From NCBI GenBank assembly GCA_937898715.1, contig CALEKA010000012.1, positions 1 to 20,859 on the forward strand: a stretch of 20,859 bases of DNA, given 5' to 3'. The stretch comes from an uncultured Prevotella sp. (GTDB lineage Bacteria > Bacteroidota > Bacteroidia > Bacteroidales > Bacteroidaceae). This document shows, one piece after another, positions 14,835 through 20,859 of this stretch. Position 1 is the first letter of the stretch, and every line of letters starts with the position of its first letter. The translations under genes were made by a program, and so were the position numbers. The notes beneath the pieces were generated by a model. It worked only from the letters and a program-made list of their open reading frames with translations, did not search any database and was not told the origin of the DNA.

Positions 14835-16406
14835 TTACTCTATTGTTCTCCAATCGATTAATCCTTTCCCAAGATCATCCAGTTCGATGGCAAGACCAAT
14901 TACTTTGCGTGAATCTGCTTTAAAAGGTTCGGTGTAGCCACTGCTGCGAATTTGCTGTTCAGCAGCAGCCATTCCGCCATTACTGCTCAGTTTTAGTTCA
15001 ATCACGTAAATAAAGCGTGAAGTCCACGCTACGAGGTCGATGCGCCCCGTAGCAAGCATTCGCTCTACCTCTACGCGTATACCTACTGCATTGAGTATGG
15101 TGCTTATGATGAGGCGATATCGCTCCTCCATGTGCATCGAAGCAAGTTTTTTGTTGCTATAAGGCACGTCAGCTATGAGCGAACGAAGGCTTTTCTTAGC
15201 TTCGTCAAGTTGTCCGAGGTCAAGTTGTCGAGCAAGCCAGCTTTGCAGCGAACGTGTTTCGCTCTCCTTGCGAAGTGTCAGGGCGGGTAGCACCATGGCA
15301 TTAAGAGCCTGACGCACTTCTTCATTGGGTATGCCGAGTATATAGCCATATTCATCGTGCGACTTAATGGTGATATAGCCTGATTGGTAGAGAAAGAGCT
15401 CAGGACCACCTGTTACGTCAGAACTTTCGAGCGTGATATCGTCGACCGCGCAGTGGTCGAAATAGTCGAGGCTTATTTCAATGTTGCTCACAAATTTCGG
15501 TAGCAGCATAGTAGCACCTGATGATGCCCAGTAGCTCTTCAGTCTCTTGTCGGAGAGCGCATTGATGAGACTGAAAGGGTTGTAGATGTCTGCCATGTTG
15601 TCTGCGCTGAAATGGTAGCCATCGTAATAGCTCTTGAGTTGGCCTATAGTCTGTTCCACAGTCCATCCGTTGCATGCAGCCATTTGTTCTATCTCGGGCA
15701 TAAAGTCTGTGATCATCTCTTGCTCGCTTATGCCACATAGTTCGGCACACGAGGCATCGAAGCTGATATTGCTCAGATTGTTGAGTACGGAGAAGAGTGA
15801 TATTTGCGTAAACTTCGTTACTCCCGTGATAAAAACGAAACGCTCCATGGCATCGAGTGTCTTGAGTATGGCAAATACTTCACGATAGACGTCTACACAG
15901 CCTTCATGATAGGGAGTTTGCCAAGAGTGTTGTAGTGGCGCATCGTACTCATCTATGAGAATGACTACTTGCTTGCCTGTCTGTTTGTAAGCGCCCGTGA
16001 TAATCCCGTCGAGCCGCACAGCCAAGGAGTCGTCTATTGTGGCTTCGGAGGGGTAGATACTTTCGTACTTCCTAAAGGTGTAGTTGAAGTAAGAGCGCAA
16101 GCTCTCTGCTGTAGTACCAGCTGCACTCATGTCGAGTCTTATCACGGGATAGACAGTCCACATCGGCTCTAAAGTCATAACTTTGAGTCCCTCAAAGAGG
16201 TCACGTTGCCCCTCAAAGTAGGCTTGCAACGTATCGATAAGTAGTGACTTACCAAACCGTCGGGGACGGCTCAGATAGTTGTACTTCTTACCTTCGTTGG
16301 CAAGTTTCCACATGAGATCAGTCTTGTCTACATAGAGATATCCTTTCTCTCTGATTTCTCTAAATGACTGGATGCCAACGGGCAGTATTCTCTTGGTCGT
16401 AGCCAT
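14835..16406 (-). CDS. AAA-ATPase-like / PD-(D/E)XK nuclease fusion, second copy
   Basis: This 523-aa protein is a paralogue of the protein encoded at 2393-4120, from the same DUF1703/AAA-ATPase-like family but of a different branch. Walker A-like RPRRFGKSLL covers residues 47-56, the Walker B-like segment has Asp152-Glu-Tyr-Asp155, and FITGVTKF with SLFSVLNNL follows. The C-terminal nuclease core has Asp457 in GRIDLVAW and Glu470-Leu-Lys472 in IELKLSS. All key residues look intact. Upstream at 16469-16508 is a diverged copy of the promoter module seen before the trypsin-like and TerB-like genes. It lies between the reverse transcriptase and DUF1810 genes on one strand. Confidence 0.9.
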   Translation of the reverse strand: MATTKRILPVGIQSFREIREKGYLYVDKTDLMWKLANEGKKYNYLSRPRRFGKSLLIDTLQAYFEGQRDLFEGLKVMTLEPMWTVYPVIRLDMSAAGTTAESLRSYFNYTFRKYESIYPSEATIDDSLAVRLDGIITGAYKQTGKQVVILIDEYDAPLQHSWQTPYHEGCVDVYREVFAILKTLDAMERFVFITGVTKFTQISLFSVLNNLSNISFDASCAELCGISEQEMITDFMPEIEQMAACNGWTVEQTIGQLKSYYDGYHFSADNMADIYNPFSLINALSDKRLKSYWASSGATMLLPKFVSNIEISLDYFDHCAVDDITLESSDVTGGPELFLYQSGYITIKSHDEYGYILGIPNEEVRQALNAMVLPALTLRKESETRSLQSWLARQLDLGQLDEAKKSLRSLIADVPYSNKKLASMHMEERYRLIISTILNAVGIRVEVERMLATGRIDLVAWTSRFIYVIELKLSSNGGMAAAEQQIRSSGYTEPFKADSRKVIGLAIELDDLGKGLIDWRTIE

Positions 16407-16732
16407 GATAAGAGTTTTTTAATGTTTTTCTATAAAGCGAGTGCAATGCGAGTTTGCTCTCAATTTGACGAGATGCCGCTTATCTTATCTAAAGATAATG
16501 CAAATATAGGTATTTATCACTATTTATCGCAGTTTTATGCGTTTTAAAAGGTTGAAAAAGCGTCTATTCTTGGTCTTCTTGGGTGGAACAGGTGACCGAT
16601 GATTTGGGCTTTGGCAGCGGTTCTTGACATGGTGTGGTGTGGAATAATGGGGTAATTGGGATGGGTTGGAATTTTTCGTTGTGCAAAAAAAGTCAGTGTG
16701 AGTTTGGTGGTAGGAAGATTGTACAAACTAGA
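16407..16732. other. Intergenic region with a regulatory module
   Basis: Between the reverse transcriptase stop and the AAA-ATPase/nuclease start there is no convincing gene. It carries the diverged promoter module at 16441-16508. No terminator hairpin was seen for the reverse transcriptase gene, so read-through is possible. Confidence 0.5.
16469..16508 (-). promoter_or_regulatory. Diverged promoter module, copy 3
   Basis: On the minus strand there is a -7 box TATATTTG (16508-16501), then AGATAAGCGGCATCTCG (16485-16469), which matches 15 of 17 bases of 896-912 in copy 1. Beyond it a GAG-CAAA-CTC hairpin (about 16458-16449) stands roughly where copies 1 and 2 carry CAAGC-AA-GCTTG. The leader to the ATG at 16406 is about 90 nt. 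Confidence 0.5.
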
Positions 16733-18649
16733 TCAGCTATTTTCAGTTCCATCGACAAGTCTGTCGATATATTTGGCTGTATCATCGTCAATATCAAATC
16801 CGTCATTGGCATCTGCGGCATCAGCCTTATCGAGAGTCTCTTCTATTCCGTCAAAGTCGAAGTCATCATCCAGATCGTAGATAGACGTGGCATGGATCTT
16901 CACCATTGTGTCTTGAGGCGTTTCGTCGGTTGCCACGATGCTGTTTGCACTGAACTTCTTGCAGATGCTGGGCTTCAGCCAAGAATTGTCCCAAAGGTCG
17001 GAACGCTTGCCAGCTGCGAGCTGACAAAGAGGCGTGTCGTAAGGACACTCGTTGGCTTCCTTGTCGAGGCTGAAGGTGAGGGCTTGAAGCCAAAGCTTAA
17101 GGTAGTCGGAATTGGGCAGAGTGAGCAGGCGTTGGCGGATACGCGGAAGCAAAGAGGTGTGCTTCTGGTGGAAGCCAAAGAGTTGCTTTTGCGTATGGGC
17201 TACAATGTCGCCGATGATGCGCAGTACGAAGTGAGCCACGGTCACATTCTCAAGTGCTATCTGAAGAGCTATGGCGCAGAGGGCGTTGGCATCGCCAAGG
17301 ATAATGAACATCGTCTTCGGCTCTTCCTCCTTATCACTCTTCTCCTTTTTATCACTCTTTCCTTTTTTGTCACTCTTTTCCTTTCTATCACTCTTCTCCT
17401 TATTGTCACTATTCTCTTTGTGCTGGTTCTCCTCAGATCGCAATTGGGCTATGAATTCACTTAAGGCCGCTGAAAATTCACTATAGTCCGTGATTGTGTA
17501 GAGATCTCCGTATTTTCCCTTAAGAATCTCTGCGTGAATCTTGCTAAGCATACCGCGCAGTTGTCCGGAGTTGGGGAATCGGCGACCAAACTGCAGCACG
17601 TAGAGCAAGTGCTTCTGGAGGTTGTGGTGCTTGCCTTTTGCGCAGGGTGCTCCAATCACGGGTGCATGCTGTAAGAGGTAGAGCTTGTCGGGCTTCATGC
17701 AGTGGGTGAGCACGTCGGAGGTGAGCGAAGTCTTGTCCGTGTTCATGCGCAGACCAAGGCTTTCGAGCACATGCTGCAGTGTGTAAGAGATCTGCTCAAG
17801 CTGTGTGTTGGAATTGCAGAATATGCGGTAGTCGTCGCGGTAGCGAAGCACTTCATACCCCTCGTTGATACCCTGCTTGCTGAGCGCTTCGGAGAACAAA
17901 AGGTCGGCATAAGAGAGTACGATCTCTGCCACGATGTCAAATGTCATGCTGCCCTGTGGTATGCCCACCGTGCTTCCCTGATTCATGTCGTGGAGCAGGC
18001 GCGTGATGCAGAGAACAAGGGCATTGCCGTCGGTGGTCTCTTTGCTTGTACCAGAGAGGGTGAGGGCGCGTTCTATGCTGCGGAGAGAGATGCTTCCGTA
18101 GCAATTGGTGATGTCGGAAGTGAAGAGATAACGATAGTCCATCGAGAGGTCGATGCTGCGTTGTTCCATTCCTTCCCACCAATTGTTGATAATGGTGGCA
18201 TTGTGAAAGCGCTCCTTCTCTGCGGGCACTACGGGGATAGACTGGCAGTGGATGTGCGCTGTGTGGCATTGTTCGAAATGCGCTGTCAGTTGCTTCCACG
18301 AGGATTCTGCTGTAAGTGCCTGGACGAGGAAGGTGTACATAAACGGATTGCAGAGCGTGAGTGGGCGCACGCCGTACTTCCCATCCTTATTGAGCAACAC
18401 CTCGATGTTGACCTGCTTCTCTGCGGGATTGCCTCCCTTTTTCAAGCATTCTTCGTAGCCCTTCTCGCCAATGCCTTCTGCGGCTTGAGAGAGGACTGAT
18501 GAGAAACGGAAATAGTCGGGCAGTTCCCAATTGCAATACTGCGATGGCTGCATCAATAGTTGGCGTGCTTCTTCGGCAGAAAGGTCGGTGAGGAGATGTG
18601 TGGAGTTGCCTGTAAAGATATTCTTTGCTTTAGCTGATTCTTTAGTCAT
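16733..18649 (-). CDS. Reverse transcriptase (UG-like, class not assigned)
   Basis: This 638-aa protein is an RNA-directed DNA polymerase. Core motifs are intact and in order: motif A FTSDITNCYGS with Asp179, motif B GIPQGS (229-234), motif C YRDD (270-273) and motif D GLRMNTDKT (299-307). About 170 residues precede motif A. A thumb-like region (about 330-405) is followed by a linker of six-residue repeats, KEKSDK-like (about 411-445), then a helical C-terminal region with LPNSDYLKLWLQ (511-522) and an Asp-rich acidic tail. There is no group II intron maturase domain and no DGR partner or template repeat. Such stand-alone enzymes include antiviral types of the DRT/UG group; I cannot place it in a numbered class. 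Retron seems unlikely. Promoter-like box at 18678-18685; the palindrome at 18718-18766 lies upstream. Confidence 0.88.
   Translation of the reverse strand: MTKESAKAKNIFTGNSTHLLTDLSAEEARQLLMQPSQYCNWELPDYFRFSSVLSQAAEGIGEKGYEECLKKGGNPAEKQVNIEVLLNKDGKYGVRPLTLCNPFMYTFLVQALTAESSWKQLTAHFEQCHTAHIHCQSIPVVPAEKERFHNATIINNWWEGMEQRSIDLSMDYRYLFTSDITNCYGSISLRSIERALTLSGTSKETTDGNALVLCITRLLHDMNQGSTVGIPQGSMTFDIVAEIVLSYADLLFSEALSKQGINEGYEVLRYRDDYRIFCNSNTQLEQISYTLQHVLESLGLRMNTDKTSLTSDVLTHCMKPDKLYLLQHAPVIGAPCAKGKHHNLQKHLLYVLQFGRRFPNSGQLRGMLSKIHAEILKGKYGDLYTITDYSEFSAALSEFIAQLRSEENQHKENSDNKEKSDRKEKSDKKGKSDKKEKSDKEEEPKTMFIILGDANALCAIALQIALENVTVAHFVLRIIGDIVAHTQKQLFGFHQKHTSLLPRIRQRLLTLPNSDYLKLWLQALTFSLDKEANECPYDTPLCQLAAGKRSDLWDNSWLKPSICKKFSANSIVATDETPQDTMVKIHATSIYDLDDDFDFDGIEETLDKADAADANDGFDIDDDTAKYIDRLVDGTENS
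17315..17430 (-). repeat. Low-complexity coding repeat in the reverse transcriptase
   Basis: About four 18-bp units encode NKEKSD, RKEKSD, KKGKSD and KKEKSD, giving a highly charged linker between the polymerase part and the C-terminal region. Unit number could vary between strains without shifting the frame. Confidence 0.8.
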
Positions 18650-18677
18650 GGTGATATGGTTTTATTGTTTTCAGCGG

Positions 18678-18685
18678 CAAAGGTA
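18678..18685 (-). promoter_or_regulatory. -7 box of the reverse transcriptase gene
   Basis: The minus strand reads TACCTTTG, matching TAnnTTTG, 29 nt before the ATG at 18649. The -33 position shows no TTTG. Confidence 0.5.
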
Positions 18686-18717
18686 CGCCATCACGTTAGC
18701 ATTCATTACATAAAAAC

Positions 18718-18766
18718 AACGTTGCAAAGCATAATCGTTCTTTCGAACAATCTTGCTTGCAACGTT
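18718..18766. repeat. Palindrome upstream of the reverse transcriptase
   Basis: AACGTTGCAA-A-GCA at 18718-18731 pairs with TGC-TTGCAACGTT at 18754-18766 (13 pairs and one bulge), and a GTTC/GAAC stem lies in the loop. It lies about 30 nt beyond the -7 box. It could be an operator, or part of a non-coding RNA used by the enzyme. Confidence 0.65.
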
Positions 18767-19232
18767 GCAATGAGAAGTGAAGTGGCTCTTTAGAACTATA
18801 TTTGAAGATATTCCGCAGAACGAGGCGTACCACGCAAGATGAGGAGAGCTTTTCGCCCGAGATCTTTTCAAGGTTAATGCTTTGTCTTTTTTTCGAGATT
18901 AATCATAATACTTACGTGTTGAGTTTGACTCCTATGTACAAAAATAGCCCCCAATCCCTTCCTGCATTGCCTATCTGCATTTTTTAGCGAAACTAACATT
19001 CCACAATGCTCTCCCCCTCTGATGTCATGTTGCAATAGGTCTTTCCTGCCTTTTTTTAAAAAAAACTTTTCTCCTCTTGTTAACCTTCTCCCTCCTATCT
19101 ACAATAAGAAGTAAAAGAATATAATAATACAATACACGTGGGCGAGACACACTCTCTTCCTCTACTCCCTAAGCGAACCAAGGAAACTTATTGTTAAGGA
19201 GTCTTTAATTCGGGGGGGTAAAAATAAAGTGC
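18767..19232. other. Non-coding stretch between divergent genes
   Basis: No gene is supported. The stretch has T7-A8 at 19051-19065 and a G7 run at 19212-19218, just before the promoter module of the TerB-like gene. I see no long stable stem, so if a non-coding RNA gene is here, its shape is not obvious to me. Confidence 0.5.
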
Positions 19233-19315
19233 TATATTTGCATAAAATAGGCTGCATCTCAGCATAATATTCAAGCAAGCTTGATATTCTGCATTCGATT
19301 TGCACTATCTTTGCA
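19233..19315 (+). promoter_or_regulatory. Promoter-hairpin module, copy 2
   Basis: The -7-like TATATTTG at 19233-19240 is followed by the 65-bp core 19251-19315, a match to copy 1 at 62 positions, and by TATCTTTG at 19306-19313. The hairpin at 19262-19292 keeps CAAGC-AA-GCTTG; C919-G937 in copy 1 is T19268-A19286 here, a compensatory change. The gene start is at 19352. Confidence 0.75.
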
Positions 19316-19351
19316 ATAGATTACCTTACCCACTAAATACTATGACGAGAA

Positions 19352-20740
19352 ATGAAACAAAATGAAAAAGCAAGTTTGATGCGCGTATTGGCCGACTTGA
19401 TAGAAGCCGATGGCATTATTGATATGCAGGAGATAGAGTTCTTGGAAAGTTTGCGTAGCAAGTACAAGATTTCCGACGATGATGCTCGACGTGCCGACTC
19501 CCTCACCTTTGCCGATGCCGTCAGTACGCTTTCTACTGCCGATGCCGCATTGCGTCATCAGCTTGTGACCGATTTCTCGGGTGTTGCCATGTCCGACAAC
19601 TATTGTGCCCGTGCCGAAGCCTTGCTTATGATAGCGCTGCGTTATTGTCTTGTGGTGGAGCACGAAGGTGGAGCTTCTATCGTCTCGGTGAGTAATGCCA
19701 AAATGCAGTTTGACGACAACCAATTGCTCTACGTCGAGAGCCAATACGATGAACGCATTAATCATCAGATCGAAGCCCACTTCAGCGAGATAGCCAATGC
19801 TGTACGCTTGGCAGGATTCGACTTCGTATACATACCTCGTGTCTCTGCCCATTATCGCAGTATAAGTGAGGGTGATATGAAGCGTGTGGTACAGTTTCTC
19901 TACCCCGCGGTGAGTGCCGAGCGTCTGCAATTGGTGTGGAATAGTTTGCAAAATCTTCATACCCATGAGTACTGTCGCGACCTCCTTTCTGCCAAGCTCG
20001 GTTTGAAGGAAATGTCGCTTGTTGCCCCCTCGGTGATGATCAAGGTGGGCGAGAGCGTAGTGGGCGGAGAGACTTATTCCAATTTCTTGCTCGTAGAAGT
20101 GGGTTCCGACATACGTGCGGCCATTGACCAGCTATTCTCTGTCTATGCCGAACATTTCCACAATCTTGGTCTCAACTATCTGCACGAAGAGCCAGGACGC
20201 TTTGTATATAAAGGTTTCTATCGCCAAGTGTTCGATCTCCTCATGCTGCGTCGAGGCATCAAGAGTTCCGTCGTAGTCGATACCGTCAAGGGTTGTATCA
20301 GTTTCCCCGAGGCCGACAAGAAGCTCGACGTGCATCGTCGTGAGAAAGCCCTTTATGCCCTCTTCCTCTTAGAGTCGCCCAATGGCGGAATCAACTTTAC
20401 CAAGCCCGATGGTGCCCGCTTTATTGAAAGATACAATCGTCATATGGAGCAGCTCATGCGCAAGTATCGCATCATCTATGGAAAGTTTGGTGGCGATCCC
20501 GCCAAAGCCCCCAACATCTGCGACTACTCCACTCGTGGCCCTATGCTCGCCATGATCAAGAAGAAAATTCTTGCCCTCGATGATGTGCTCCATCATGCCA
20601 ACAATTATTGTATAGAGCGCAACTTCTTGGGCAACTATGCCGTTCCTCTATCATCCGACTTCTTCTGTACTATCAATACTGACGGCCATTTCGTTCCCCT
20701 TCTTGACGATGAGGAATGGAAGGAAATTGCTGCGATGTAA
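19352..20740 (+). CDS. TerB-like N-terminal domain protein with possible winged-helix end
   Basis: The first ~105 residues have the tellurite-resistance TerB-like pattern: LADLIEADGIIDMQEIEFLE, then DDDARRADSLTFADAV, and AEALLMIALRYC; TerB-like domains are helical and have acidic residues that may bind metal. A long middle (about 110-300) shows no family I recognise. The end, KALYALFLLESPNGGINFTKPD through a helix and STRGPMLAMIKKKILALDDV to NFLGNYAVPLSSDFF, resembles C-terminal winged-helix-like regions of uncharacterised Bacteroidales proteins. No signal peptide, so cytoplasmic. A short overlapping frame, seven codons (19342-19365), covers the start. It is preceded by promoter module copy 2, shared with the trypsin-like gene. 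A stress or phage sensor role is possible, not shown. Confidence 0.75.
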   Translation: MKQNEKASLMRVLADLIEADGIIDMQEIEFLESLRSKYKISDDDARRADSLTFADAVSTLSTADAALRHQLVTDFSGVAMSDNYCARAEALLMIALRYCLVVEHEGGASIVSVSNAKMQFDDNQLLYVESQYDERINHQIEAHFSEIANAVRLAGFDFVYIPRVSAHYRSISEGDMKRVVQFLYPAVSAERLQLVWNSLQNLHTHEYCRDLLSAKLGLKEMSLVAPSVMIKVGESVVGGETYSNFLLVEVGSDIRAAIDQLFSVYAEHFHNLGLNYLHEEPGRFVYKGFYRQVFDLLMLRRGIKSSVVVDTVKGCISFPEADKKLDVHRREKALYALFLLESPNGGINFTKPDGARFIERYNRHMEQLMRKYRIIYGKFGGDPAKAPNICDYSTRGPMLAMIKKKILALDDVLHHANNYCIERNFLGNYAVPLSSDFFCTINTDGHFVPLLDDEEWKEIAAM

Positions 20741-20748
20741 GTGTTGTT

Positions 20749-20859
20749 TAAGTAATAAGTAATAAGTAATAAGTAATAAGTAATAAGTAATAAGTAATAA
20801 GTAATAAGTAATAAGTAATAAGTAATAAGTAATAAGTAATAAGTAATAAGTAATAAGTA
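20749..20859. repeat. 7-bp tandem repeat TAAGTAA reaching the window end
   Basis: Unit TAAGTAA repeats perfectly about 16 times (111 nt) up to the last base, so the array is cut. It starts 8 nt after the stop codon of the TerB-like gene. TAA in the unit gives stops in every frame as the units cycle, so it does not code. Confidence 0.95.

Noticed and set aside
17702..18499. 265-codon plus-strand frame, and a 276-codon one at 16634-17464
   Set aside because: Both are antisense to the reverse transcriptase, whose motifs are intact; their proteins show no family pattern.
16733..18649. Retron, DGR or group II intron
   Set aside because: No maturase domain, no template/variable repeats, no Avd, and no clear msr/msd layout around the gene.
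1..20859. tRNA, rRNA, insertion sequence or phage genes
   Set aside because: I saw no cloverleaf-like sequence, rRNA segment, transposase, integrase or structural phage protein.

Overview
The window looks like chromosomal accessory DNA from a Bacteroidales bacterium, most likely Prevotella-like. The evidence is: several TAnnTTTG-type -7 boxes, some with TTTG or TTG -33 boxes; absence of clear Shine-Dalgarno sites; exported proteins with LxxxC lipoboxes; and families common in this order (AAA-ATPase/PD-(D/E)XK fusions, TM2 plus DUF2752 pairs, a TTLKRLWGY-type regulator-like protein, TPR and Sel1 secreted proteins). No tRNA, rRNA, transposase, integrase or CRISPR array was seen. The genus is an inference.

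Layout. 1-986 is non-coding and holds a 22-bp-period tandem array, a 197-bp nested palindrome of REP/BIME type, and a promoter-hairpin module. 987-4120 (+) carries a trypsin-like lipoprotein and an AAA-ATPase/nuclease fusion. A strong hairpin at 4156-4196 separates these from a long run of minus-strand genes: an amidase lipoprotein, a lipoprotein with a DUF6591-like tail, TM2 and DUF2752 membrane proteins, an AT-rich gene with a GIY-YIG (T5orf172-like) domain, a small regulator-like protein, a two-gene operon (Sel1 protein, then TPR/retropepsin-like protein), a 54-aa protein, a DUF1810 protein, a second AAA-ATPase/nuclease and a reverse transcriptase of the non-retron, non-intron kind. 19352-20740 (+) encodes a TerB-like protein. 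The window ends inside a perfect 7-bp tandem repeat.

How parts may connect. A 65-bp module with flanking -7 boxes and a hairpin occurs upstream of the trypsin-like lipoprotein and again upstream of the TerB-like gene. Two of its three differences form a compensatory base pair, so the hairpin is probably selected. A diverged third copy precedes the second AAA-ATPase/nuclease. These genes may share one control input. The reverse transcriptase has all core motifs including YRDD, a low-complexity linker, and a palindrome just upstream of its promoter-like box. With the neighbouring AAA-ATPase/nuclease and DUF1810 genes it is the best candidate here for an undescribed, possibly defence-related system. 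The function is inference, not demonstrated.
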